A DNA stretch of 64,000 bases. Source: Thermaurantiacus tibetensis. GTDB lineage: Bacteria > Pseudomonadota > Alphaproteobacteria > Sphingomonadales > Sphingomonadaceae. This document shows, in pieces, positions 46,907 through 57,896 of the stretch. The notes below the pieces were generated by a model. The model saw only the letters and a program-made list of their open reading frames with translations, had not been told where the DNA came from and ran no database searches. The stretch lies in assembly GCF_015354055.1 (NCBI RefSeq), contig NZ_JACHTM010000004.1, forward strand, positions 186,001 to 250,000, read 5' to 3'. A program made the position numbers and the translations under genes. Every line of letters begins with the position of its first letter. Positions within the stretch are counted from its first letter, which is position 1.

Positions 46907-49632
46907 CGGGTGGCGAGCACGCCGACGGTCGCGGCCGAGACCGCAAGGTTGGCAATGATCGACGAGACGTCGCGGAAGACCGAGAGCCGGTAGAGCGGGT
47001 CGATGTTCTTCGGCACGACGATCGTGCTTCCGGGCGGCGGCGTCACCCGCGTCCGCGCCGCCCACAGGCCGGTCCGGATCGGCTGGGCGAGCCCGTTGGG
47101 GAAGACGATGTAGGCCCGGCCTTCGTCGGCGGTCGCAAGCGTGCCCCCCGCGTCGCGCAGATAGGCTTCGGCCGGCTTGCCGTCGACGAACTGGAGCGCG
47201 CCCGGGTTGAGGACGTCGCCGAGAGCCAGCACGTAGTTGGGCCGCTTCGGAATCGAGATGGAGTCGCCGGCCTCGAGCAGGGTGTCGAGGTCGGGGCGGA
47301 TGGCAAGGACGCGCGGATCGGCCTCCACCACCACCCGCCCGGTCGCCTCGGCGGAGGCGATGAGCTGGATGAGCGCTGCAGCCCCCTGCAGCCCCTCGGT
47401 GCCTCGGCTCTCCGAACGCGCGGTGACCGCAAGCAGGCTGTTGTTGAGTTCCCGGGCGGTGCGGCGGAAACCCTCCTGCTCGGCAAGCCGCACCCGCTGG
47501 CGCGTGAAGATGGCGCCATAGGGGTAGGCATTCTCGGTGAGCCCGCCTGCACGCGCGAGGAGCTGCGAGAGCGTCTCCCCCTTCCGGATGGTGTAGAGCC
47601 CGGGCCGCATCACCTCGCCCGAGACGAGCACGGCCGAGGTCTCGAAGGCCGGCTGGCGGCCGTTGAACCGGAGGTCGTCGCCGACCGCGAGCCGGAGCTC
47701 GGACATCGCCCGGTCCCCGGCGGCCAGCGGCACGCTCTCGAAGCCTGCATCGAGCGCGCGCGTGACATCGAGGGAGAGAGCGGTGGTGCCCGGCACCAGC
47801 CCTTCGGCCAGCGCAAGGAGCTCGCCGGCGGTCGCGGAGCCGGCGATGGGGTAGGCACCGGGCTGGCGCACGGCACCGGTCACCGTCACGCTGTTCTCGA
47901 GAAGGACGGCAAGCAGCTCCGGCTCCAGCTCGAGAACCGGGGCACAGCCCGTCGGCGCATCGGCCCCCCGCTGCAGCCGGCTTGTATCGCGGACCGTTTC
48001 CCCGAGATTGGCCCCCGTCGCTGCCACCGCCGCCTGGCCCTCGCCCTCGCGGACGACCAGGCTCCCGCGGGTCGCCGCGGCAAAGCGCAGCGAGCCCGTG
48101 TCGCGCACGAGCGTCGCGAGACGCTGCAGAGAGCGGCACTGCGGCAGCGGGTTGGGCTGGCCCAGCACCACGGTCCGCACGGCCACGCTGTTCAGGAAGG
48201 CGATGTCTGCGCGCGAGAGGAGGAACAGGCGGTCCTGCCCGCGCAAAGGGGTTGCGGTCATGCCGCGCAGCTCGCGGGCGAGATTGACCGGCTCGAACAG
48301 GCGGGCGCCGGTGCCCGGATCAACCCGCTCGAGGACGGCGAAGGCCTGATAGGTGTCGGGCCGGAGCAGCTCGACAGGGCCGACGAGGTCGGCAACCGTC
48401 CGGGCCGTCGCGAGCGGCCGCGGACCCGGGTTATCGACATGTCCGTCGAGGACGACCCGACCGACCGCGCCGCCGGCGGAAAGGCCCACCACGAACAGCG
48501 CGTCCCCCGCCTCGACCGCGGCCTCCCGGCCAACCCCGCGGATGAAGCGTTCGGCCCCGTCGCTGCCCACGCGCGCAACGACAATGTCGGCCCCGCGGCC
48601 CCTGAGCGGCCCGCCGGCGAAGGCGAGGACGTCGGCCGCGCGGGCGGAGCCGCGCAGCTCGTAGATGCCCGGTCGCGCCACGGCGCCGGTCACCGCGACC
48701 GTCGGGCCGATGACGGGGACGACGATCCGGTCGCCATCCCGAAGCTGGAGGGCAGGCGGCGCGCCGATGCCAAGGAAGGGGTAGAGGTCCACGACGGTGG
48801 CGCCGCCGGCGCGCACCAGCCGTACCTGCCGCAGCGTTCCGGTGCGGCGGACACCGCCCGCCTGGGCGATCGCCGTCATCACGTCCGCGAGCGAGGAGAG
48901 CTGGTACTGGCCCGGGCGCTCCACCTCGCCGCCGACGAACACGCTAATGGCGCGCACCTGCCCCACCGACACGAACGCGTCCGTGGCAAGCAGGGTGGCG
49001 CGGGTCTCGGCCTGAATGTCAGCGCGCACGGCCGCGAGCGTTCGCCCCGCCGCCGGGATGGGCCGCAGCTGCCCGATGATGAGCCGGCCGTCGCGGTCCA
49101 CGCGCGCCGTGCGGCTGTCGTTGGTGGCGCCGCGGAATACGACCTGCACCTCGTCACCGATCCCGAGCACGTAGGAATCGCCCACGGCCCCCGTGCGGCC
49201 GCCGGTCGGGGCGGGAGCAGCCTGGAGCACGTCGTAGCCGAACTGGCGGAGCGTCCGGTCGCCGGTGCGGGCGCGAAAGTCGCGTTCGAGCGGAGTCGGC
49301 TCGTAGAGTTCCGCGAGCTCGGCGCGGGCCCGCGCCCGTCGAAGCTGCTGCTCCTCGAGCGTGTCCACCCTGCCAGGAAGGCCGCCCATTCCCGGCCCGG
49401 CCGCCTCGCCGGGCTCTCCAGGCGGCGGGGCGGCAGGCCGTTCGGCACCCGCCGTGTCGCCTGCCCCGAGCGACCGCTGAATGGCGCGAAGCGCCTCCGG
49501 GTCGATGGCCTGTGCCCCCGCTGCCCCGGGGATCACACCCGCAAACGCTATCGCGCATCCCAGGGCCAGCACGCGGTGGAGAAACGAGACCCCGAGGTGC
49601 AGCAACGTTCGCCCCTTCACCGGGGCGGCCAT
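46903..49632 (-). CDS. Large multi-SLBB polysaccharide export protein
   Basis: A protein of about 909 residues. A signal peptide (VLALGCAIAFAGVIPGAAGAQA, cut at its end) is followed by a polysaccharide-export domain (residues about 145-230: YVLGIGDEVQVVFRG, VDRDGRLIIGQLRP). About six SLBB-type repeats follow, recognisable by VFVGGEVERPGQYQL, VTGAVARPGIYEL, VTGAVRQPGAYPI, VSGEVMRPGLYTI and LALGDVLNPGALQF. A hydrophobic C-terminal helix (IIANLAVSAATVGVLA) ends it. Wza-type proteins have about 380 residues and fewer SLBB units, so this one could form a longer periplasm-spanning conduit. ATG 49632 or GTG 49650 may be the start. Confidence 0.9.
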   Translation of the reverse strand: MAAPVKGRTLLHLGVSFLHRVLALGCAIAFAGVIPGAAGAQAIDPEALRAIQRSLGAGDTAGAERPAAPPPGEPGEAAGPGMGGLPGRVDTLEEQQLRRARARAELAELYEPTPLERDFRARTGDRTLRQFGYDVLQAAPAPTGGRTGAVGDSYVLGIGDEVQVVFRGATNDSRTARVDRDGRLIIGQLRPIPAAGRTLAAVRADIQAETRATLLATDAFVSVGQVRAISVFVGGEVERPGQYQLSSLADVMTAIAQAGGVRRTGTLRQVRLVRAGGATVVDLYPFLGIGAPPALQLRDGDRIVVPVIGPTVAVTGAVARPGIYELRGSARAADVLAFAGGPLRGRGADIVVARVGSDGAERFIRGVGREAAVEAGDALFVVGLSAGGAVGRVVLDGHVDNPGPRPLATARTVADLVGPVELLRPDTYQAFAVLERVDPGTGARLFEPVNLARELRGMTATPLRGQDRLFLLSRADIAFLNSVAVRTVVLGQPNPLPQCRSLQRLATLVRDTGSLRFAAATRGSLVVREGEGQAAVAATGANLGETVRDTSRLQRGADAPTGCAPVLELEPELLAVLLENSVTVTGAVRQPGAYPIAGSATAGELLALAEGLVPGTTALSLDVTRALDAGFESVPLAAGDRAMSELRLAVGDDLRFNGRQPAFETSAVLVSGEVMRPGLYTIRKGETLSQLLARAGGLTENAYPYGAIFTRQRVRLAEQEGFRRTARELNNSLLAVTARSESRGTEGLQGAAALIQLIASAEATGRVVVEADPRVLAIRPDLDTLLEAGDSISIPKRPNYVLALGDVLNPGALQFVDGKPAEAYLRDAGGTLATADEGRAYIVFPNGLAQPIRTGLWAARTRVTPPPGSTIVVPKNIDPLYRLSVFRDVSSIIANLAVSAATVGVLATR

Positions 49633-49688
49633 AGGCAAGAGGGTTACCACGGGTCAACAGCGCCGGAGCGCCGTCGTGGGCACGCCGC

Positions 49689-49928
49689 TCAGGGGAGGGG
49701 ACGGGCGCGCCGGGCGGCGACTTCCTCGCTCACCACCCGCGCCAGCGTGTCCGCGGACGCCCCTGCGGGACCGGCGCCCTGCCCGAGGCCGGTCGTCGAG
49801 GGAACCAGCACGAGAAGCGCGACGATCGCAACCACGGCCGCGATCTCGCCGAGGCGTACCGGCGATACGCCCGTGCGCCGCCACCGTTCATCCGCCAGCC
49901 GCAAGGGATGATCCTGGGTCATTTCCAA
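49689..49928 (-). CDS. Small single-span membrane protein in the polysaccharide operon
   Basis: A 79-residue protein with one hydrophobic segment (IAAVVAIVALLVLVP, residues about 29-43). The N-terminal side is basic (RLADERWRRTGVSPVRLGE) and the rest is small and charged (ADTLARVVSEEVAARRARP). I recognise no family. It lies 39-56 bp upstream of the SLBB gene on the same strand and probably begins the transcript. ATG 49928 and ATG 49922 are both possible starts. Confidence 0.65.
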   Translation of the reverse strand: MEMTQDHPLRLADERWRRTGVSPVRLGEIAAVVAIVALLVLVPSTTGLGQGAGPAGASADTLARVVSEEVAARRARPLP

Positions 49929-50080
49929 TCCTGAGCACTTTTCCCCGACGCTCCGCCCTGCAGCGCCTAGCTAGACCATGTTGCAGTCGCGAGACAGAGG
50001 TAAATGTGAAGGCGCGAGCCGCTTGTCGCGCCCGGCAAACCGCTTGTCGCTGCCCGTCGCTGCCTGTCTCTGTCGGCGGC
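49929..50080 (-). promoter_or_regulatory. Upstream region of the polysaccharide operon with short direct repeats
   Basis: 152 bp between the ilvE stop and the small membrane protein. On the minus strand GGCAGCGAC occurs twice in a row and GCGACAAGCGG occurs twice 24 bp apart, so there are nested direct repeats. An AT-richer patch near 49975-50010 (TTCACATTTACC) is the likeliest promoter area, but I cannot fix a clean hexamer pair. Confidence 0.4.
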
Positions 50081-50968
50081 TCAGTCGCCCCGGCGGTTCC
50101 CGCGCACGTGGGCGGCATAGTCCCGCATCAGCTGGCGGGTGAGCGCGCCCACCTCGAATCGCCATGGCCCGATCGCGCCCACCGGCGTCACCTCGGCCGC
50201 GCTTCCGGTCAGGAAGCACTGCTCGAAGCCTTCCATCTCCTCGGGCCAGATGGCGCGCTCGACGACTTCGACGCCCCGTGCGCGGGCGAGCGCGATCACC
50301 GTGCGGCGGGTGATTCCGTCGAGGAAGCAGTCGGGCACGGGCGTGTGCAGCACGCCCTCCTTCACGAAGAAGATGTTGGCGCCCGTGGCCTCGGCCACCT
50401 GCCCGCGCCAGTCGAGCATGAGGGCGTCATCATAGCCGCGGTCGGCGGCCCGGTGCTTCGAGAGCGTGCAGATCATGTAGAGGCCGGCCGCCTTGGAGGC
50501 GGTGGGCGCCGTGTAGGGCGCCGGCCGGCGCCAGGGCGCGATGTCGAGGCGCAAGCCGCGGGCGAGCGCCTCCTCGCCGAAATAGGCCCCCCACTCCCAG
50601 CAGGCGATGGCAAGGTGGATGCGGGCGTTGGGCGCGGCCACCCCCATCTGCTCGCTCCCGCGCCAGGCGATCGGGCGCATGTAGGCGTCGCGCAACCCCG
50701 AGGCCGCAAGGGTTTCCCGGCAGGCCGCGTCGATCTCGGCGACGCTCCACGGAATGGTGAAGCCGAGCAGCTCCGCCGAGCGGACAAGACGCTCGCTGTG
50801 CTGCGTCAGCGCGAAGATCTGCCCACCATAGGCGCGCTGCCCCTCGAACACCGCGCTCGCGTAGTGCATGGCGTGGGTCAGCACGTGGACATGCGCCTCG
50901 CGCCAGGGAACCAGCCGGCCATCCATCCAGATGGTGCCGTCGCGATCGTCGTAGGATTGGCTCGCCAT
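50081..50968 (-). CDS. ilvE: Branched-chain amino acid aminotransferase
   Basis: A 295-residue fold-type IV PLP enzyme for Leu, Ile and Val. HVLTHAMHYASAVFEGQRAY, PIAWRGSEQMG, TASKAAGLYMICTLSKHRA with the PLP Lys nearby, EATGANIFFVKEGVLHTP and LDGITRRTVIALARARG are family motifs. A GGGAGGAC ribosome-binding site precedes ATG 50968; an upstream ATG at 51010 is also in frame. It is divergent from a marR gene, a pairing seen in several alphaproteobacteria. Confidence 0.96.
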   Translation of the reverse strand: MASQSYDDRDGTIWMDGRLVPWREAHVHVLTHAMHYASAVFEGQRAYGGQIFALTQHSERLVRSAELLGFTIPWSVAEIDAACRETLAASGLRDAYMRPIAWRGSEQMGVAAPNARIHLAIACWEWGAYFGEEALARGLRLDIAPWRRPAPYTAPTASKAAGLYMICTLSKHRAADRGYDDALMLDWRGQVAEATGANIFFVKEGVLHTPVPDCFLDGITRRTVIALARARGVEVVERAIWPEEMEGFEQCFLTGSAAEVTPVGAIGPWRFEVGALTRQLMRDYAAHVRGNRRGD

Positions 50969-51026
50969 CCGTCCTCCCGCTCGCCTGCCGAGGCTTGCGG
51001 CGGCTATCATGGCAGTGCAATATAGG

Positions 51027-51039
51027 TCAATATGATTGA
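51027..51039. promoter_or_regulatory. Palindrome TCAAT-ATG-ATTGA over the marR start codon
   Basis: Perfect 5-bp arms flank the ATG at 51032. Immediately upstream CAATAT occurs twice (51018 and 51028 region), so this AT-rich patch in a GC-rich background is a likely autoregulatory or ilvE-controlling operator. Confidence 0.5.
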
Positions 51040-51577
51040 CGCATCTCGCCCAGGACCCTCACGCGCCGCAGGTGCTGCCTCCCCGCTCTTCCTGCGCGAC
51101 GCCGAGGTTCGGCGGGGAATCGAGCTCCTTTACTTCGGCTATGCCAGCATGATCCGCGGCGCCGACCGGATCCTCGCGGAGCGCGGCCTCGGGCGGGCGC
51201 ACCATCGCGCGCTCTACTTCATCGCGCGCCGGCCCGGCCTTGCCGTCTCCGACCTCTTGCGCCTGCTCGCCATCACCAAGCAGTCGCTCTCGCGCGTGCT
51301 GGCCGACCTCGTGCGCCACGGCCTCGTCGAGAGCCGGGTGGGCGAGGAGGACCGCCGCCAGCGGCGCCTCCGGCTCACCGAGGAGGGCGCAGAGCTCGAG
51401 GCCGAGCTGTTCGAGGCGCTGCGCGAGCGGGTGGCCGGCGCCTACGCCCAGGCCGGGCAGGAGGCGGTCTCGGGCTTCTGGGCGGTGCTCACCGGCCTCA
51501 TTCCGCCGCAGGATCGGGCGCTGGTCCTGTCCCTCGATCGCGACCCGCGGGGAAGGCGGGAATCAGCCGGCGGATGA
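51032..51577 (+). CDS. MarR family transcriptional regulator
   Basis: A 181-residue winged-helix regulator. The core (residues about 28-150) contains HHRALYFIARRPGLAVSDLL, ITKQSLSRVLADLVRHGLVE as the recognition helix region and EEDRRQRRLRLTEEG as the wing. It is divergent from ilvE with little space, so it may control ilvE and itself. The last 80 bases overlap the convergent TetR/COQ9-like gene, which is long for an overlap of real genes. Confidence 0.9.
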   Translation: MIDASRPGPSRAAGAASPLFLRDAEVRRGIELLYFGYASMIRGADRILAERGLGRAHHRALYFIARRPGLAVSDLLRLLAITKQSLSRVLADLVRHGLVESRVGEEDRRQRRLRLTEEGAELEAELFEALRERVAGAYAQAGQEAVSGFWAVLTGLIPPQDRALVLSLDRDPRGRRESAGG

Positions 51578-52127
51578 GGGCGCCGATGCCGCCCTCGGCC
51601 ACCTCCTCGGCCTCGGCAAGCAGGCGGTCGAGCGCCGCCATGGTGCCGGCCATGTCGCCGCTGTCGTCGCGGCGCCAGGCGTGAAGCGCGCGGGCGGCAA
51701 GGCCGGCGAGCGCCGCGAGCCGCGCGGCCCCCGCGGGACCGGTTGCGTCGATCCCGGCCGCCACGGCCAGACGCCGCAGCGCCGGCCCCGCGCGCGCGGC
51801 AAGAAGCGCGTGAACACCCGGGTCCCGGCTCTTCACCAGCGCCTCCACGGCCGCGCGGTGCGGCTGGAGCGCGTCGAACCCGGCCATGAAGCCGTCGAAC
51901 AGCCGGTCGCGCACCTTTCCGCCTGCGCCTGCGGCGGCCGAAACTGCGGCTCGCGCGACCCGGTCGGCAAGCGCGGCGACCGCGTCGAAGGCATCCCCTG
52001 CGCCCGAGACGCACTCGGCCTCGCTCACGCCCGCTTCCGCGGCAGCGGCGGCAAGCGTCGCACCACGCCAGCCGTCGCGGCCGATGACGGCGAGCCAGGC
52101 GTCGACCAGGCGGTCGTGCGCGCTCAT
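51498..52127 (-). CDS. TetR-fold protein with COQ9-like C-terminus
   Basis: A 209-residue protein. The N-terminal three-helix unit looks like a TetR HTH (DRLVDAWLAVIGRDGWRGA, LAAAAAEAGVSEAE), but the usual aromatic/FxxK recognition helix is replaced by CVSGAGDAFDAV. The C-terminal segment LHAWRRDDSGDMAGTMAALD resembles the WLxDDS...ALDR pattern of COQ9/RpsU-divergent proteins, which bind lipids in ubiquinone synthesis. It may therefore be a lipid-binding relative rather than a repressor. It overlaps proC by 4 bases (ATGA) and the marR gene by 80 bases. Confidence 0.7.
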   Translation of the reverse strand: MSAHDRLVDAWLAVIGRDGWRGATLAAAAAEAGVSEAECVSGAGDAFDAVAALADRVARAAVSAAAGAGGKVRDRLFDGFMAGFDALQPHRAAVEALVKSRDPGVHALLAARAGPALRRLAVAAGIDATGPAGAARLAALAGLAARALHAWRRDDSGDMAGTMAALDRLLAEAEEVAEGGIGALIRRLIPAFPAGRDRGTGPAPDPAAE

Positions 52128-53017
52128 CCGGCCCGCGCCGGCTCGCGCGCGAGGAGCCGCTCCTCGACTTCCGCCTCGGCCGCTGCGGCCAGCGCCCGCG
52201 CGCGCTCGGCCGCGGCCCTCACCGTCGCGCGCATCAGCGCGGAGAGCGCGCCCGCGCCGTCGAGCACGTCGAGGCCGGCCTCGGTCGTGCCGTGGGGCGA
52301 GGTCACCTGCTGGCGGAGCTCGGCCGGAGAGTGGGGCGAGCGGGCAAGGAGCGCCGCCGCGCCTTCGACGGTGCGGCGGGCAAGCGTCTGTGCCATGGCA
52401 GGTTCGAGCCCGGCCGCCTCGCCGGCCCCTGCCAGCGCCTCGACGAACCGGTAGAGGAAGGCGGGCCCGGAACCGGAGAGCGCCGTCACCGCGTCGAACC
52501 GGCTTTCCTCCTCGAGCACCACCGTCTCGCCCGCAGCCGCCAGCAGGAGGTCAAGCGCCGTGCGGTCCTCGGCCGCGATCGCGGGCGCGTAGAGCGCCGT
52601 CACGCCCGCGCCCACGCGCGCGGCGAGGTTGGGCATGATCCGGGCAACCGGAAGGCCCGGCATGAGGCCGGCGAGCGTCTGCACCCTGACGCCTGCCAGC
52701 ATCGAGAGCAGCACCGGGCGCGCGTCGTGCGGGGGGAGCGCGGCGGCAAGCGCGGGGCCCACTTCGGCCACCAGCTGCGGCTTGACGCCAAGGACCACGA
52801 GCGTCGGCCCGGGCGCGGTCGCGGCCGCCTCGGCGGGCGTCGCGACGCACGCCACCCCCTCGGGCAGGGCGCGCGGCGCCGGGTCGACGGCCAGCACCGA
52901 CGCCGGGGGAAGCCCCAGCTCGAGCCAGCGGGCAAGAAGGGCGCCGGCCATCTGCCCGCAGCCCACCACCCAGATGCGCGCCAGCCGCGCGTGCGATTCG
53001 AAGCTGCTCCCTGCCAT
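52124..53017 (-). CDS. proC: Pyrroline-5-carboxylate reductase
   Basis: A 297-residue ProC, the last step of proline synthesis using NAD(P)H. The Rossmann motif is IWVVGCGQMAGALLARWL, VVLGVKPQLVAEV follows, and the signature ALSGSGPAFLYRFVEAL with VTSPHGTTEAGL is intact. ATG 53017 was chosen because it places the Rossmann fold near the N-terminus; an upstream ATG is in frame. It is followed by the TetR/COQ9-like gene with a 4-base overlap. Confidence 0.95.
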   Translation of the reverse strand: MAGSSFESHARLARIWVVGCGQMAGALLARWLELGLPPASVLAVDPAPRALPEGVACVATPAEAAATAPGPTLVVLGVKPQLVAEVGPALAAALPPHDARPVLLSMLAGVRVQTLAGLMPGLPVARIMPNLAARVGAGVTALYAPAIAAEDRTALDLLLAAAGETVVLEEESRFDAVTALSGSGPAFLYRFVEALAGAGEAAGLEPAMAQTLARRTVEGAAALLARSPHSPAELRQQVTSPHGTTEAGLDVLDGAGALSALMRATVRAAAERARALAAAAEAEVEERLLAREPARAG

Positions 53018-53152
53018 GCCGGCGGAGTTAAGGAACGGCCGCGACGGGCACAAGGCCGCGAGGCGCATGCGCCCGCGCGGGGTCCCGCGCGGGCGCTCCT
53101 CCCCTCGAGGTTCGCGGCATCCGGCCCGCCGCCGCGTCGGTCTCGCCCGGCC

Positions 53153-54433
<1,281 letters not shown>

Positions 54434-54606
54434 GGGGGGACTCCTCGACGGTTGGGGCACAGGCCCCGGGGCGTGCTGTGCTGCAGCATGGCTTGACCCG
54501 GCCGAGCCGCGCTGTCAACGAACTCACACAGGATTGCGCAGAAATCGCGTCGCGAGGTCCGAACTTGACAGTCCAGGCTGGTGAAGTTGTGAAGGAGTTT
54601 ACAGGC
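54434..54606. promoter_or_regulatory. Divergent aceA / regulator intergenic region
   Basis: 173 bp. TTGACA hexamers occur on both strands: minus strand at 54513-54518 toward aceA, and plus strand at 54565-54570 toward the regulator. Neither has an obvious -10. Between them GATTGCGCAGAAATC (about 54531-54545) is a partly symmetric AT-flanked TGCGCA core and a plausible regulator site. AAGGAG at about 54592 is the regulator ribosome-binding site. Confidence 0.5.
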
Positions 54607-56001
54607 GTGGCGAGCGAGCCGGCGCCCGGCAAGCTCTTCGCCGGCGGGCGGCTCCGCCGCCTGCGCCTGCGCCTCGGCCTCACCCAGGCGCGCATGGCCG
54701 AAGACCTCGCCCTCTCCCCCTCCTACCTCAACCTCCTCGAGCGCAACCAGCGGCCGCTCACCGCCGCCGTCCTGCTGCGCCTCGCCGAGGCCTATGACGT
54801 CGACATCCGCGAGCTGACCGGTGCCGACACCGACCGCCAGGCCGCCGACCTCGTCCGCCTGCTCGAGCGGGTGGCGCCCGCCCCCGTGGGCCGCGCCGAG
54901 GCGCGCGACTTCGCCGACTCGCACCCTGCGATCGCCGAGGCGGTCCTGAAGCTCGGCGAGCGCCTCAGGGACGCGGCCGCCCCCCAGCCCGCGCCGCCCT
55001 CGCCGCTCGCTGCCGTCCGCGCCCACCTCCTCGAGCGGGCCAACCACTTCCCCGCGCTTGAGTCCCATGCCGAGGAGCTCGCCGATTCGCTCAGGCTCTC
55101 GGGCCTGTCGCTCGATGCTGCCATCCGCGAGCGGCTGCGCGCCCGCCACGGGCTGGTCGTGCGCCTGCTCCCGCTCGACGTCATGCCCGATCGCCTGCGC
55201 CGGCTCGACCTCCACGCCCGCCAGGTCCATCTCTCCGAGGCCCTCGACGGCGCCTCGCGCACCTTCCAGCTCGCCGTCCAGCTCGCCGACCTCGAGGCGC
55301 GCGCCCTCATCGACGCCGAGGTCGAGGCCGCGCGCGGCAGCCTCGCCCCCGCCGGCCCGGTGGCCGAGCGGCTGCTCCGGCTCAACCTCGCCAACTACTG
55401 GGCCGGCGCGCTCATGATGCCCTATGCCCGCTTCCATGCCGCCGCCGAGCAGCTCGGCTATGACCTCGAGCTCCTCCAGGCGCGCTTCTCGGCCGGCTTC
55501 GAGCAGGTGGCGCACCGCCTCACCACCCTGCAGCGGCCGGGCGCGCGCGGCATCCCCTTCATGATGATCCGCGCCGACCGGGCAGGGCAGATCTCGAAGC
55601 GCCTCTCGGCAGCCCCGCTCCCCTTCGCCCGCGACGGCGGCCGCTGCCCGCTTTGGGTGCTCTACGAGGCCTTCGCCCAGCCGGGGCGGATCCTGACGCA
55701 GGTGGCCGAGGACGAGGACGGCACCCGCATCTTCACCATCGCCCGCACCGTCCGCCCGCAGGTGACGCCCTGGGGTGCCGAGCGGCCGAGCTTCGCCATC
55801 GCGCTGTCCTGCGCCCTCGACCATGCCGGCGCGCTCGTCTATGCCGCCGGCACCGATCTGGCCGCCCAGCGCGCGGTTCCGGTCGGCCCGTCGTGCAATG
55901 CCTGCCTGCGGCGCCAGTGCCGCCAGCGCGCGGCGCCGCCCGATGGCGCGGTCCTGCGGCTCGACCCGCTCGGGCGCGGGCTCACCCCTTACGAGTTCTG
56001 A
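54607..56001 (+). CDS. XRE-type regulator with IrrE-like domain (short-chain fatty acyl regulator family)
   Basis: A 464-residue regulator. The N-terminal HTH is LRRLRLRLGLTQARMAEDLALSPSYLNLLERNQRPLT, split here by its RLRLRLGLTQ and SPSYLNLLERNQ motifs. A middle IrrE/M78-like domain (about 150-290) and a C-terminal domain with cysteines (SCNACLRRQCRQR) follow. This is the ScfR/RamB/PccR architecture, regulators that sense acyl-CoA and control acetate or propionate use. Its position between aceA and malate synthase points to control of the glyoxylate shunt. GTG 54607 was chosen for its AAGGAG site; the frame is open upstream. Confidence 0.88.
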   Translation: MASEPAPGKLFAGGRLRRLRLRLGLTQARMAEDLALSPSYLNLLERNQRPLTAAVLLRLAEAYDVDIRELTGADTDRQAADLVRLLERVAPAPVGRAEARDFADSHPAIAEAVLKLGERLRDAAAPQPAPPSPLAAVRAHLLERANHFPALESHAEELADSLRLSGLSLDAAIRERLRARHGLVVRLLPLDVMPDRLRRLDLHARQVHLSEALDGASRTFQLAVQLADLEARALIDAEVEAARGSLAPAGPVAERLLRLNLANYWAGALMMPYARFHAAAEQLGYDLELLQARFSAGFEQVAHRLTTLQRPGARGIPFMMIRADRAGQISKRLSAAPLPFARDGGRCPLWVLYEAFAQPGRILTQVAEDEDGTRIFTIARTVRPQVTPWGAERPSFAIALSCALDHAGALVYAAGTDLAAQRAVPVGPSCNACLRRQCRQRAAPPDGAVLRLDPLGRGLTPYEF

Positions 56002-56020
56002 AAGACCACGGGAGACGAAC

Positions 56021-57604
<1,584 letters not shown>

Positions 57605-57659
57605 GGGAAGCCTCGCACGCTTGCGCATTAGCCCGCGACACAGCTAATAAGCAGGTGTG

Positions 57660-57896
57660 ATGGGTGAGCCTGCAGCGCTTCGCGTTCTCGGCTGGCTGTT
57701 CATCCTTGCTACAGCTGCTCCCGCGCACGCGTACATCGATCCCAACGTTGGCGGCCAAATATACCAAGCACTTTATCCAATTTTGGCGCTCCTCCTCGGC
57801 TTGGTCGCCTTCGCCAGGCAGTGGTTGATAGTCCTCGTTCGATGCCTCTCTAGGCTTGCTCTGTCGGTTATCTCTCGGATATCCGGCAGAGGATGA
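57660..57896 (+). CDS. Small YIDP membrane protein paired with a sulfatase-fold enzyme
   Basis: A 78-residue protein. A signal peptide (LGWLFILATAAPAHA) ends just before YIDPNVGGQIYQ, and a hydrophobic segment (ALYPILALLLGLVAFA) with a basic tail follows. Short proteins beginning YIDP after a signal peptide occur beside polysaccharide genes in many bacteria, as far as I recall, without an assigned role. The stop overlaps the sulfatase-like start (ATGATG), so the two are coupled. Codon use here is less GC-biased than upstream. GTG 57657 may be used instead. Confidence 0.75.
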   Translation: MGEPAALRVLGWLFILATAAPAHAYIDPNVGGQIYQALYPILALLLGLVAFARQWLIVLVRCLSRLALSVISRISGRG

